A DNA stretch of 64,000 nt from assembly GCF_900142065.1 (NCBI RefSeq), contig NZ_FSRJ01000002.1, forward strand, positions 806,001-870,000, in the 5' to 3' direction. The notes under the pieces were generated by a model. The model did no database searches. It was not told the DNA's origin and saw only the letters and a program-made list of their open reading frames with translations. The position numbers were made by a program, and so were the translations under genes. Numbering within the stretch: the first letter of the stretch is position 1; each line of letters begins with the position of its first letter. The DNA comes from Agromyces cerinus subsp. cerinus. Lineage in GTDB: Bacteria; Actinomycetota; Actinomycetes; Actinomycetales; Microbacteriaceae. Of the stretch, positions 48,636 to 57,317 are shown one piece after another.

Positions 48636-49946
48636 ATGAGACGCACGACGATCGCCCTGCTCGCCGGCCTCGAGGCATCCGTCGCCGCCCTCATCGGCCT
48701 CGGCATCGCGCTCGTGCCGCTCATGCTGCTGTGGGCGGTGCACTTCGGCCTCGCGGTCGACGCGACGATGTTCCTCCGTGCCGCGTCCGACGTGTGGCTG
48801 CTCGGCCACGGCGTCGACCTCATGCTGCAGCTCGACCCCGTGACGGCGGAGCAGTCCGGACTGCCGGGTGCCGGAGACCCGTTCCCGATCACGATCGCGC
48901 TGCTCGGCTTCGCCCTCATCTCGGTGGCCTTCGCGCGTCGCATCGGCCGGCGCTCGGCCGCCGAGGGGCATTCGTTCACCGGCGGCATCTCCGCGGTCGT
49001 GGTCTATGCGGTCATCGGGTTCGTGCTCGCCTCGACGGCCGGTGTCGACGGCGCGAGGTCATCGCTCTGGCAGGCGGCGCTGCTGCCGGCGTTCGTGATG
49101 GCGGTGGGCGTCGTGATCGGCGCGGTCGTCGAATCGCTGCGCGACGATCCGTTGACGGATGCCGCGGGGGGCTTCGTGCGCCGGCACGTCGCCGAGCTGT
49201 CCCCGGTGCTGGTCGACACGGTGCGCATCGTCGTGCGCATCGGCGCCGGTGCCGCGTTCGGACTCCTCGCGGTCGCCGGAGTGCTGCTCGCGGGGCTCAT
49301 CACCATCGACTACGCGACGATCGCGGGTCTCTACCAGTCGCTCGGCGCTGGGATCGACGGCGGCATCGCCCTGACCGTCGCCGAACTCTCGCTGGTCCCG
49401 AACCTCGTCATCTGGGGCGCGGCGTGGCTGCTCGGCCCCGGATTCGCGGTCGGCGCCGGCTCCTCGGTGGCCCCGTCGGGCACCCTGCTCGGGCCGGTGC
49501 CCGGCATCCCGCTGCTCGGAGCCATGCCGAGCGATGCGCAGCCGTTCGGCGCACTGTGGCTCGTCGTGCCGGTGCTGCTCGGATTCCTCGGCGCGTGGCT
49601 CGTGGGGCCGCCCTCGGCACCGGAGCGGTCGTCGTCGGAGTGGAACCTGCGAGGCGGTCGCGACGACGTGCGCACCGCCTGGTGGTTCCCCGCCCTCGTC
49701 GGCGTCGGGTCCGGCGCGGTGGCCGGACTCGTGCTCGGGCTGCTCGCCTGGTGGTCGGGCGGTGCCGTCGGGCCGGGCAGGCTCGCCGAGGTCGGGCCCG
49801 ACCCGTGGGCCGTTGCCGGAGTGGCCGCGCTCGCGGTCGGGATCGGCGCGATCGTCGGCGCCTACTCGCTACGGACGCGAGAGCGCCGCGACGAGGGCGA
49901 CGCCGCCTTCCCCGGTCGCGCCGAGCTCGAGACCGAGATGCGCTGA
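48636..49946 (+). CDS. PerM/DUF6350 cell division membrane protein
   Basis: PerM in Mycobacterium tuberculosis is a DUF6350 membrane protein needed for division under stress and persistence, encoded just upstream of purN-purH. This 436-residue protein has about 8-9 helices, starts with L-L-A-G-L-E-A-S-V-A-A-L, and contains L-L-G-x-G-F-A-V-G-x-G-S-S-V-x-P, F-G-A-L-W-L-V-V-P and the P-x-x-P-L-L-G-A-M-P loop typical of DUF6350. A TAGGCT box (48621-48626) ends 9 nt before the ATG. Unlike the mycobacterial order, an APC transporter lies between it and purN. Confidence 0.85.
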   Translation: MRRTTIALLAGLEASVAALIGLGIALVPLMLLWAVHFGLAVDATMFLRAASDVWLLGHGVDLMLQLDPVTAEQSGLPGAGDPFPITIALLGFALISVAFARRIGRRSAAEGHSFTGGISAVVVYAVIGFVLASTAGVDGARSSLWQAALLPAFVMAVGVVIGAVVESLRDDPLTDAAGGFVRRHVAELSPVLVDTVRIVVRIGAGAAFGLLAVAGVLLAGLITIDYATIAGLYQSLGAGIDGGIALTVAELSLVPNLVIWGAAWLLGPGFAVGAGSSVAPSGTLLGPVPGIPLLGAMPSDAQPFGALWLVVPVLLGFLGAWLVGPPSAPERSSSEWNLRGGRDDVRTAWWFPALVGVGSGAVAGLVLGLLAWWSGGAVGPGRLAEVGPDPWAVAGVAALAVGIGAIVGAYSLRTRERRDEGDAAFPGRAELETEMR

Positions 49947-49980
49947 CGAACGAGGGATGCCGGCCTCTGCACGCCGGTGC

Positions 49981-49986
49981 TATTCT
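49981..49986 (+). promoter_or_regulatory. -10 box (TATTCT) for the APC permease gene
   Basis: TATTCT lies 29 nt before the ATG at 50016. A GAGGGGG Shine-Dalgarno lies between them, so this transcript should have a short leader. A six-codon ATG frame (49999-50019) overlaps the start as ATGA. Confidence 0.45.
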
Positions 49987-50015
49987 TCGCGTGTCCGCAT
50001 GATCGAGGGGGATCG

Positions 50016-51560
50016 ATGACGGCACCGAACGAGGTCGTCCGCCCTCGAAGCGAGGGCAAGGGGCTCGCAGCGGGAACACTGGGCCTGTGGGGCTCGACCG
50101 TCATCGGGCTCGCCTCCACTGCGCCGGTCTACTCGCTCGCGGCGACGCTCGGGTTCGTGGTGCTCACGGTCGGCGAGCAGGCGCCGATCGCGTTCGTCAT
50201 CGCGTTCGTGCCGATGCTGCTCATCGCGTTCGCGTACCGCGAGCTCAACAACGAGGTGCCCGACTGCGGCACCACGTTCACGTGGGCCACCAAGGCGTTC
50301 GGGCCGTGGGTGGGATGGATGGGCGGCTGGGGCGTCGCGGTCGCCGGCACCGTCGTGCTGGCGAACCTCGCCCAGATCGGCGGAATCTACTTCTGGCTGC
50401 TCGTGGCGCCCGACCTCGCCGAGAACGTCTTCGTCGTCACGCTCACCGGCGTGGTGTTCATCGCGCTCATGAGCTGGATCAGCTGGCGGGGGCTCGAGAT
50501 CGGCGAGCGGATGCAGAACGTGCTGCTCGGCGTGCAGTACCTCGCGCTCGTGCTCTTCGTGGTGTTCGCGGTGTGGAGCATCCTCGACGGCACCGCGCCG
50601 GAGGGTTCGACGACGCCCGAACTCAGCTGGTTCAACCCGTTCGCGTTCGGCTCGTTCGACGCCTTCGTCGAGTCGGTGCTGCTCGCGCTGTTCATCTACT
50701 GGGGCTGGGACACCTGCCTCGCCCTCAACGAGGAGACGCGCGACCCGAAGCGCATCCCCGGCCGTGCCGCCGTGCTCACGACCCTCATCCTGCTCGTCAC
50801 CTACGTCGGTGTCACGGTCGCGGCCATGTCGTACGCCGGCCTCGGCGAGTCGGGCACGGGGCTCGGCAACGAGAGCAGCGCCGATGATGTCTTCTTCGCC
50901 CTGAAGGACGCACTGTTCGGTCCGTGGGCGTGGCTGCTCGTGGTCGCCGTGATGATCTCCGCGATCTCGTCGACGCAGACGACGATCCTCCCCACGGCTC
51001 GGGGCACCCTCGCGATGGCGGTGTACAAGGCGCTGCCCAGGCGATTCGCCACGGTGCATCCCCGGTACAAGACGCCGTCGTTCTCGACCTTGCTCATGGG
51101 CTTCGTGGCCATCGTGTTCTACGTCGGCATGACGCTCATCAGCGACAACATCCTGCAGGACACGGTGCTCTCACTCGGCCTCGCGATCGCGTTCTACTAT
51201 GCGATCACGGGGTTCGCGTGCGTCTGGTACTTCCGCTCCACGCTGTTCGCGTCGTGGCGCAACTTCTGGAATCGACTGGTCTTCCCGCTCGTCGGGGCGG
51301 TGCTGCTCACCGGCGCCTTCGTCTACTCCGCGATCGACATGCTCGACCCCGACTACGGGTACACCGTGCTGCTGGGCGTCGGCGGCGTCTTCGTCGTCGG
51401 CGTCGGGTCGCTCGCGCTCGGCGCGGTGCTGATGGTGGTGTGGTCGTTCTTCGCGGACTCGAAGCCGTTCTTCCGCGGCGAGTCGCTCAACCGCGAGACG
51501 GAGGTGCTGGTGCCCGATGACGAGCTGCCGATCGTCCGCTCGATCGACGGCGGAATCTGA
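50016..51560 (+). CDS. APC family amino acid/polyamine permease
   Basis: The 514-residue protein has about 12-13 hydrophobic helices and APC superfamily features. These include G-L-W-G-S-T-V-I-G-L-A-S-T-A-P-V-Y-S-L near the first helix, Y-R-E-L-N-N-E-V-P-D-C-G-T-T-F-T-W in helix 2, and W-D-T-C-L-A-L-N-E-E-T-R-D-P-K-R-I-P-G-R-A after helix 6. The substrate is probably an amino acid but is not determined. ATG 50016 with a strong GAGGGGG site is preferred over 49977. It interrupts the usual perM-purN order. Confidence 0.93.
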   Translation: MTAPNEVVRPRSEGKGLAAGTLGLWGSTVIGLASTAPVYSLAATLGFVVLTVGEQAPIAFVIAFVPMLLIAFAYRELNNEVPDCGTTFTWATKAFGPWVGWMGGWGVAVAGTVVLANLAQIGGIYFWLLVAPDLAENVFVVTLTGVVFIALMSWISWRGLEIGERMQNVLLGVQYLALVLFVVFAVWSILDGTAPEGSTTPELSWFNPFAFGSFDAFVESVLLALFIYWGWDTCLALNEETRDPKRIPGRAAVLTTLILLVTYVGVTVAAMSYAGLGESGTGLGNESSADDVFFALKDALFGPWAWLLVVAVMISAISSTQTTILPTARGTLAMAVYKALPRRFATVHPRYKTPSFSTLLMGFVAIVFYVGMTLISDNILQDTVLSLGLAIAFYYAITGFACVWYFRSTLFASWRNFWNRLVFPLVGAVLLTGAFVYSAIDMLDPDYGYTVLLGVGGVFVVGVGSLALGAVLMVVWSFFADSKPFFRGESLNRETEVLVPDDELPIVRSIDGGI

Positions 51561-51615
51561 GTGCGAGGGCTCCTGAGCAGTCGATGGCCCGCGCTGTGCG
51601 CATCTGCGCAGCCGG

Positions 51616-51621
51616 TAGGCT
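51616..51621 (+). promoter_or_regulatory. -10 box (TAGGCT) for purN-purH
   Basis: TAGGCT ends exactly 6 nt before the purN GTG at 51628, indicating a leaderless purNH transcript. Confidence 0.55.
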
Positions 51622-51627
51622 CGAAGC

Positions 51628-52221
51628 GTGCTGAAGCTCGTCGTCCTCATCTCGGGCACCGGATCGAACCTTCGTGCCCTGCTCGACGCCTCCGCCGACG
51701 CGGAGTTCCCGGCGCGGGTCGTCGCAATCGGCGCCGACCGCGACGCGGAAGGGCTCGCGCTCGGCGAGGAGTACGGGGTGCCGACGTTCTCCGTGCCGTT
51801 CACGGCCTACCCCGACCGCGATGCCTGGGGCGATGCCCTCATCGCCGAGGTGGCGCGCTGGGAGCCCGACGTGGTCGTGCTCTCGGGGCTCATGCGGCTC
51901 GTGCCGCCCGCCGTCGTCGACGCCTTCTCGCCGCACCTCATCAACACGCACCCGGCGTACCTGCCGGAGTTCCCGGGGGCGCACGGAGTGCGCGACGCGC
52001 TCGCCGCCGGCGTCACGCAGACCGGTGCGAGCCTCATCGTCGTCGACAACTCCGTCGACGGCGGCCCCATCATCGCGCAGGAGCGCATCCCGGTGCTGCC
52101 GGGCGACACCGAGTCGAGCCTCCACGACCGAATCAAGCCCGTCGAACGGCGCCTGCTCATCCAGGCCGTGCTCGACATCGCCAACCAGCACCTCGACCTG
52201 AAGGAACTCGCACGATCATGA
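51628..52221 (+). CDS. purN: Phosphoribosylglycinamide formyltransferase
   Basis: PurN formylates GAR with 10-formyl-THF in purine synthesis. The 197-residue protein has [13 protein letters not shown] at the N-terminus, L-S-G-L-M-R-L-V, and the catalytic [18 protein letters not shown] loop with Asn and His, and V-D-x-G-P-I-I-A-Q-E. The stop overlaps purH as ATGA. Confidence 0.97.
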   Translation: MLKLVVLISGTGSNLRALLDASADAEFPARVVAIGADRDAEGLALGEEYGVPTFSVPFTAYPDRDAWGDALIAEVARWEPDVVVLSGLMRLVPPAVVDAFSPHLINTHPAYLPEFPGAHGVRDALAAGVTQTGASLIVVDNSVDGGPIIAQERIPVLPGDTESSLHDRIKPVERRLLIQAVLDIANQHLDLKELARS

Positions 52222-53828
52222 GCGGCCCCGCCATCGACCCCAGCCTCTACCGCGAACGCGACCTCGTGCCGGTGCGCCGTGCCCTCATCGCCGTGAGCGA
52301 CAAGCGCGGCCTGGTCGAGCTCGCCACTGCGCTCGTCGGCGCCGGCGTCGAGATCGTCTCGACCGGCGGCACGGGCAAGGCGATCGCCGACGCCGGACTG
52401 CCGGTCACGCAGGTGGCCGAGGTCACCGGCTACCCCGAGCACCTCGACGGCCGGGTGCGCACGCTCCACCCCGCCGTGCACTCGGGCCTGCTCGCCGACC
52501 TGCGCCTCGAGAGCCACGAGGCCGAGCTGGCCGGTCTCGGCATCGAGCCCTACGAGCTCGTCGTCGTGAACCTCTACCCGTTCGCCGAGACGGTCGCAGC
52601 AGGCGCGGCGCCCGACGCCGTCATCGAGCAGATCGACATCGGCGGCCCAGCCATGGTCCGCGCCTCCGCGAAGAACCACGCGAACGTCGCCGTGGTCGTC
52701 TCGCCCGGCCGCTACGACGAGATCGCCGCCGCGGTCGCCGCGGGCGGCACGACCCTCGCCCAGCGCACCGAGCTCGCGCGCGAGGCGTTCCGCCACACCG
52801 CGTCGTACGACGTGGCCGTCGCCTCGTGGCTGGGCAGCGTCGTCGCCCCCGACCAGCCGGCCGAGGAGTCGCCCTTCCCCGCGTGGGTGGGCGGCACCTG
52901 GACGAAGGACGCCGACCTCCGCTACGGCGAGAACTCGCACCAGAAGGGCGCGCTCTACGCCTCGCAGGGCGGGCGCCCCGGCATCGCCCAGGCCGTGCAG
53001 TTGCACGGCAAGGAGATGTCGTACAACAACTACGTCGACGCCGACTCCGCCGTGCGCGCGGCGTTCGACTTCGACGAGCCGGCCGTCGCGATCATCAAGC
53101 ACGCGAACCCGTGCGGCATCGCCGTGGCATCGGCCGGGGCATCCGACCCCATCGCCGACGCCCACCGACGGGCGCACGAGTGCGACCCGATCTCGGCCTT
53201 CGGCGGCGTCATCGCCGCGAACCGCACCGTCACCCTCGAGATGGCCCAGACGGTGTCGGGCATCTTCACCGAGGTGCTCATAGCGCCCGCGTTCGAGGGC
53301 GAGGCGCTCGAGCTGCTCTCGCAGAAGAAGAACATCCGCCTGCTGACGCTGCCCGAGGGCTTCACGCCCACGGCGGTGGAGCTGCGCCAGGTCTCGGGCG
53401 GCATGCTGCTGCAGCAGGCCGACCGTCACTTCGCGCTGGCGTCGGAGTGGACCCTCGCCGCCGGCGAGCCCGCCGACGAGGCGACCCTCGCCGACCTCGA
53501 GTTCGCGTGGACCGCGTGCCGCGCCGTGAAGTCGAACGCGATCCTGCTCGCCTCGGACGGCGCCTCGGTCGGCGTCGGCATGGGCCAGGTCAACCGCGTC
53601 GACTCGTGCAAGCTCGCGGTCGAACGTGCGGGGGAGCGGGCGGCCGGTTCCGTCGCGGCATCCGACGCGTTCTTCCCGTTCGCCGACGGACTCCAGATCC
53701 TCCTCGACGGCGGAGTGCGCGCCGTCGTGCAGCCCGGCGGTTCGGTTCGCGACGAAGAGGTGATCGCGGCGGCCCGCGAGGCCGGCGTCACGATGTACTT
53801 CACGGGCGAGCGCCACTTCTTCCACTGA
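52218..53828 (+). CDS. purH: Bifunctional AICAR transformylase/IMP cyclohydrolase
   Basis: PurH performs the last two steps to IMP. The 536-residue protein has the N-terminal cyclohydrolase (MGS-like) domain ([15 protein letters not shown] and S-T-G-G-T, to about residue 200) and the transformylase domain with R-Y-G-E-N-S-H-Q and the K-H-A-N-P-C-G motif. The end [14 protein letters not shown] is canonical. Its product IMP feeds GuaB, encoded 30 kb upstream. Confidence 0.98.
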   Translation: MSGPAIDPSLYRERDLVPVRRALIAVSDKRGLVELATALVGAGVEIVSTGGTGKAIADAGLPVTQVAEVTGYPEHLDGRVRTLHPAVHSGLLADLRLESHEAELAGLGIEPYELVVVNLYPFAETVAAGAAPDAVIEQIDIGGPAMVRASAKNHANVAVVVSPGRYDEIAAAVAAGGTTLAQRTELAREAFRHTASYDVAVASWLGSVVAPDQPAEESPFPAWVGGTWTKDADLRYGENSHQKGALYASQGGRPGIAQAVQLHGKEMSYNNYVDADSAVRAAFDFDEPAVAIIKHANPCGIAVASAGASDPIADAHRRAHECDPISAFGGVIAANRTVTLEMAQTVSGIFTEVLIAPAFEGEALELLSQKKNIRLLTLPEGFTPTAVELRQVSGGMLLQQADRHFALASEWTLAAGEPADEATLADLEFAWTACRAVKSNAILLASDGASVGVGMGQVNRVDSCKLAVERAGERAAGSVAASDAFFPFADGLQILLDGGVRAVVQPGGSVRDEEVIAAAREAGVTMYFTGERHFFH

Positions 53829-53855
53829 TCCGGCTCCGGCCGGGCCGCCAGAGCT

Positions 53856-54001
53856 GCGGAGATCTGCGCTGATTCGGACGGATGCGCGCATTCGCCGCCG
53901 ATACTGCGTCGATCTCCGCACCTGTGGCGGGCCGGAGTCGAGAGTCGATGCCGCGGGATCCGGACCGCGGGCTGACGAACGGATGCCGCGGCATCCGTTC
54001 G
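53856..54001. repeat. Inverted repeats in the purH-dehydrogenase gap
   Basis: TGCGGAGATC (53856-53865) and GATCTCCGCA (53911-53920) form a 10-bp stem with a 45-nt loop. A second element, 53976-54001, is a perfect 26-bp palindrome centred on GGATGCCGCGGCATCC. They may act as terminators or carry regulatory sites. The 266-bp gap has no other gene; a clear AAGGAG site (54081-54086) belongs to the next gene. Confidence 0.5.
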
Positions 54002-54094
54002 GCCGCGACGGCGGTACCCTTGAACCGAACCCGTGCTCATGAGGCGCCGGGTCAGGTTCCGCCCACGAAGCGGATGAGTCAAGGAGAACGATCG

Positions 54095-55189
54095 ATGACG
54101 ATCACCCACGCACCGGCGACCCCCGCGACCGGCGCAAGCGCAGCACTGCCGACGGAGGCACCCGACCACGAGCGGGTGCTCATCACCCGCGGCGCCCGTT
54201 CCGGGCTCACGATCATCGTGGCCGTGCACTCGACCCGCCTCGGCCAGGCCCTCGGCGGCGCCCGTCTCTGGCACTACGGCCAGTGGACCGACGCCCTCGC
54301 CGACGCCCTCCGCCTCTCGCAGGCGATGACCATGAAGAACGCCGCTGCGGGCCTCGCGCGCGGCGGCGGCAAGTCCGTCATCGCGATTCCGGCCGGCACG
54401 ACGATCGACGCCGCCACGACCCACGACGCCATGCTCGACCTCGGCGACGCCATCGAGTCCCTCGGCGGCGCCTACATGACCGCCGAAGACGTCGGCACGA
54501 GCGCCGAGCTCATGGCCGTCGTGCACGAGCGCACCGAACACGTCTGCGGCCTCCCGCCCGAGCAGGGCGGCGTCGGCGAGCCGGCGGATGCCACGGCCGC
54601 GGGCGTGCACGCCTCCATCCTCGCGACGCTCGGCGAGGTCTTCGGCTCGAACGACCCCGAGGGGCGGCACTTCGTCATCGCCGGTCTCGGGCAGGTCGGC
54701 GGCCGCCTGGCACGCAGCCTCGCCGCGGCCGGCGCCCGCCTGACCGTCACGGACGTCGCGGAGGGCAAGCGCGCCCTCGCCGACGAGCTCGGCGCAGCAT
54801 GGGTCGACCCGGCCGAGGCCCACCGCGTCGAGGCCGACGTCTTCGTGCCCTGCGGACTCGGCGGCGTGCTCACACCCGAGGTCGTGCGCGACCTCCGCGT
54901 CGCCGCCGTCGTCGGCGCCGCGAACAACCAGCTCGCCTCGCGCGACGTCGCCGCCCTGCTGCAGGAGCGCGGCATCGTCTGGGCGCCCGACTTCGTGGTC
55001 AACGCCGGTGGCGTCATCTACCTCGACGTCGCGAGCGTGCCCGGCGCCGACCAGGCCGCGCTCGACGCCCGCATCGAGGGCATCGGCGACACCGTGGCAT
55101 CGGTGCTGCGCAGCGCCCGTGCCGACGGCACGACGACGCTCGAGGCCGCCGAGCGCCTCGCACGCACGCGGCTCGACGCCGGCCGCTGA
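54095..55189 (+). CDS. Glu/Leu/Phe/Val dehydrogenase family (leucine/valine-type)
   Basis: These enzymes oxidatively deaminate branched-chain amino acids with NAD. The 364-residue protein shows the catalytic pair Lys81 (M-T-M-K-N-A-A-A-G) and Lys93 (R-G-G-G-K-S-V-I), 12 residues apart as in leucine dehydrogenase. It also has the Rossmann motif I-A-G-L-G-Q-V-G-G-R-L-A and G-A-A-N-N-Q-L. Length and motifs favour leucine or valine over glutamate dehydrogenase. ATG 54095 with AAGGAG is chosen over an upstream frame with no conservation. Its substrates could be those imported by the Liv system. Confidence 0.92.
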   Translation: MTITHAPATPATGASAALPTEAPDHERVLITRGARSGLTIIVAVHSTRLGQALGGARLWHYGQWTDALADALRLSQAMTMKNAAAGLARGGGKSVIAIPAGTTIDAATTHDAMLDLGDAIESLGGAYMTAEDVGTSAELMAVVHERTEHVCGLPPEQGGVGEPADATAAGVHASILATLGEVFGSNDPEGRHFVIAGLGQVGGRLARSLAAAGARLTVTDVAEGKRALADELGAAWVDPAEAHRVEADVFVPCGLGGVLTPEVVRDLRVAAVVGAANNQLASRDVAALLQERGIVWAPDFVVNAGGVIYLDVASVPGADQAALDARIEGIGDTVASVLRSARADGTTTLEAAERLARTRLDAGR

Positions 55190-55196
55190 GTCGGTC

Positions 55197-55235
55197 GAGG
55201 GCGGCGGCACTCCGGTTCGCCGGGGTGCCGCCCTC
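55197..55235 (+). terminator. Terminator after the amino acid dehydrogenase
   Basis: GAGGGCGG... pairs with ...CCGCCCTC around a TTCG loop, with a 3-nt bulge on the left arm and one T-G wobble. It starts 8 nt after the stop. Confidence 0.8.
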
Positions 55236-55240
55236 TCGAC

Positions 55241-55379
55241 GCGCCTCGGTGCGGCCTCGTGCCGCGCCTCGTGCGAGCGGAGGGCTTCGGCGCGCCTCGG
55301 TGCGGCCTCGTGCCGCGCCTCGCGCGAGCGGAGGGCCTCGTGCCGCGCCTCTCGCGCAAGCGGCGGGCTCCGGCGCGCC
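55241..55379 (+). repeat. 51-bp tandem repeat (about 2.7 copies)
   Basis: Unit 1 (55241-55291) and unit 2 (55292-55342), both beginning GCGCCTCGGTGCGGCCTCGT, are identical at 47 of 51 positions. A diverged partial third copy (55340-55379) lacks the first 18 nt. The repeat fills the gap between the preceding terminator and the -10 box of the next gene. Confidence 0.85.
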
Positions 55380-55381
55380 AG

Positions 55382-55387
55382 TAGGCT
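55382..55387 (+). promoter_or_regulatory. -10 box (TAGGCT) for the membrane dimethylargininase gene
   Basis: TAGGCT ends exactly 6 nt before the ATG at 55394 and directly follows the minisatellite, so the repeat would sit over the -35 and upstream region. Confidence 0.55.
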
Positions 55388-55393
55388 CGTGCC

Positions 55394-56647
55394 ATGACGT
55401 CCCCCGCCATGCCACCGACCGCCCCGGCCAGGTTCACCCCGGCGATCACACCGGGGCGACGGGTCGCCGCGGTGCTCGCCTCGTCGGCGGCCGTCGCGCT
55501 CGCCGCGATGCTCGTCTCACTGCTGGCGTTCTTCATCGGCAGCGGTCAGTCGCCCCAGGTGCTCGGACAGGTGTTCGGCCACTTCGCGCTCGCCGCCTTC
55601 GTCGCGTGGGTGCTGCTCTCGGTCGCGAACGCGGTGGGGGCGACGCGCGCCTGGTTCCTGACGCTCATCACGGGCTTCACCTCGGGCTGCCTCGCCGCAT
55701 TGATCGCGACGACCGCGACCGCAAGCTCCGTGGGCAACCCGTTCTCGGGCGCGATCTTCCTGTTCGTGGTCGGCTCGCTCGTGAGCCTCAACCTGATCTT
55801 CATCCTCTCGATCATCGTGGGCGAGATGCTGCTCGCCCCGGTGGTGTTCCGCGGCATCCTCGCCTACGCCCCCGAAGCGGTCGACCGGCGCATCGCCCTC
55901 GTGCGCATCCCCGCGTCGAACCTCGACGAGGCAGTGCTCACGCACCGCGACCGGCAGCCCATCGACCAGGCGCTCGCCGACCAGCAGTGGGACAACTACT
56001 GCGCCGCGCTCGTGGCCGAGGGCTGGGAGACGATCGAGGTCGACGCGGCACCCGAACTGGCCGACTCGGTCTTCGTCGAGGACATGGTCGTGATGTTCGG
56101 CGACCTCGCCGTGCTCGCAAGCCCGGGCGCCGAGTCGCGCCGGCCCGAGGTCGAAGCGGTCGAACGCGCGGTGCGCGAGGTGCCCGGCCTCACCGTGACG
56201 CGCATCGAGCTGCCGGGCACCCTCGACGGCGGCGACGTGCTGAAGGTCGGTTCGACGGTCTACGTCGGCGCGTCGGACCGCACGAACGCCGAGGGCATCC
56301 GGCAACTGCGCACCCTGCTCACGCCGCACCGGTACACCGTCGTGGCGGTGCCCGTCACGAAGGCGCTGCACCTGAAGAGCGCCGTCACCGCGCTGCCCGA
56401 CGGCACCATCATCGGCGACCCTGCGCTGCTCGACGTCACGAGCCTCTTCCCGCGCTTCCTGCCGGTGTTCGAACCCGAAGGCGTCGCCGTCGTCGAACTC
56501 TCGCGCGAGTCGTTGCTGATGTCGTCGTCGGCGCCGCAGACCGCTGCGATGATCGCAAGCCTCGGCTACCGGGTCGTGACGGTCGACATCGGCGAGTTCG
56601 AGAAGCTCGAGGGCTGCGTCACGTGCCTGTCGGTGCGGGTGCGCTGA
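55394..56647 (+). CDS. Membrane-anchored dimethylarginine dimethylaminohydrolase-like protein
   Basis: DDAH enzymes hydrolyse methylated arginines to citrulline and an amine. The 417-residue protein is a fusion. Residues about 24-155 form four hydrophobic helices, and about 166-417 form a complete DDAH/amidinotransferase domain. Visible DDAH features are D-S-V-F-V-E-D-M (substrate acidic site), L-D-G-G-D-V-L, the catalytic His326 in H-L-K-S-A-V, and the nucleophile region E-G-C-V-T-C-L-S-V with Cys411 aligned to the family nucleophile. The enzyme domain follows an even number of helices after a polar N-terminus and so is predicted cytoplasmic. It converges with, and overlaps by 29 bp, the ABC ATPase gene. 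Confidence 0.88.
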   Translation: MTSPAMPPTAPARFTPAITPGRRVAAVLASSAAVALAAMLVSLLAFFIGSGQSPQVLGQVFGHFALAAFVAWVLLSVANAVGATRAWFLTLITGFTSGCLAALIATTATASSVGNPFSGAIFLFVVGSLVSLNLIFILSIIVGEMLLAPVVFRGILAYAPEAVDRRIALVRIPASNLDEAVLTHRDRQPIDQALADQQWDNYCAALVAEGWETIEVDAAPELADSVFVEDMVVMFGDLAVLASPGAESRRPEVEAVERAVREVPGLTVTRIELPGTLDGGDVLKVGSTVYVGASDRTNAEGIRQLRTLLTPHRYTVVAVPVTKALHLKSAVTALPDGTIIGDPALLDVTSLFPRFLPVFEPEGVAVVELSRESLLMSSSAPQTAAMIASLGYRVVTVDIGEFEKLEGCVTCLSVRVR

Positions 56648-57317
56648 GCGAGACCGCGCGGCCGTCGTGCAGTTCGAGCACGCGGTCGGCACGGCCGACG
56701 AGGGCCGGATCGTGGGTCGTGACGACGGCCGCGACGCCGCGGGTGTGCACGAGCTCGCCGATGAGGTCCATGACCGTCGCGGCGGTGCCGCTGTCGAGCT
56801 GGCCCGTCGGCTCGTCGGCGAGGAGCAGCTGCGGGCGCGCCGCGAGCGCCCGGGCGATGCCGACGCGCTGCTGCTGCCCGCCCGAGAGCTCGTAGGGACG
56901 CTGGGCCGCGTGCGCGCCGAGACCGACGAGGTCGAGCGACTCGGCGACGCGCGCGTCGCGTTCGGCGGGATCCATGCGCTGCAGGCGGAGCGGCACCTCG
57001 ACGTTCTCCGCCGCCGAGAGCACCGGGATGAGGCCGAACGACTGGAAGATGTAGCCGAGACGGTCGCGTCGAACCGCGGCGAGTTCGTCGTCGCCGAGGG
57101 CCGAGAGCTCGTCGTCGCCGAGGAAGACGCGCCCGCTCGACGGCTGGTCGAGCCCGCCGAGCAGGTTGAGCAGGGTCGTCTTGCCGGCGCCCGACGGGCC
57201 GGTCACGACGAGCAGCTCGCCGGGCCGCACCTCGAGCGACACCTCCGCCACCGCGTGCACGTCCCCGGCCTTCGACTCGAAGACCCGGCTGATCGATTCG
57301 GCGCGCAGCGTGCTCAT
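56619..57317 (-). CDS. ABC exporter ATPase (MacB/LolD-type)
   Basis: The 232-residue ATPase has Walker A G-P-S-G-A-G-K-T-T, Q-loop F-Q-S-F-G-L-I-P-V-L-S-A-x-E-N-V, signature L-S-G-G-Q-Q-Q-R-V-G-I-A-R-A-L, and D-E-P-T-G-Q-L-D, typical of ATPases that pair with FtsX-fold permeases. ATG 57317 is preceded by GAGGAGG and overlaps the upstream ATPase stop by 4 bp (ATGA). It is the last gene of the four-gene exporter operon, and its 3' end overlaps the dimethylargininase gene tail to tail. Confidence 0.94.
   Translation of the reverse strand: MSTLRAESISRVFESKAGDVHAVAEVSLEVRPGELLVVTGPSGAGKTTLLNLLGGLDQPSSGRVFLGDDELSALGDDELAAVRRDRLGYIFQSFGLIPVLSAAENVEVPLRLQRMDPAERDARVAESLDLVGLGAHAAQRPYELSGGQQQRVGIARALAARPQLLLADEPTGQLDSGTAATVMDLIGELVHTRGVAAVVTTHDPALVGRADRVLELHDGRAVSLSAPAPTGT

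Noticed and set aside
49999..50019. Six-codon ATG frame overlapping the APC permease start as ATGA
   Set aside because: It may be a coincidence of the GAGGGGG ribosome site and the GATCGATGA sequence. The APC gene has its own strong Shine-Dalgarno, so coupling is not needed.
55241..55379. Minisatellite as a CRISPR-like array
   Set aside because: The copies are directly adjacent with no unique spacers, so it is a tandem repeat only.
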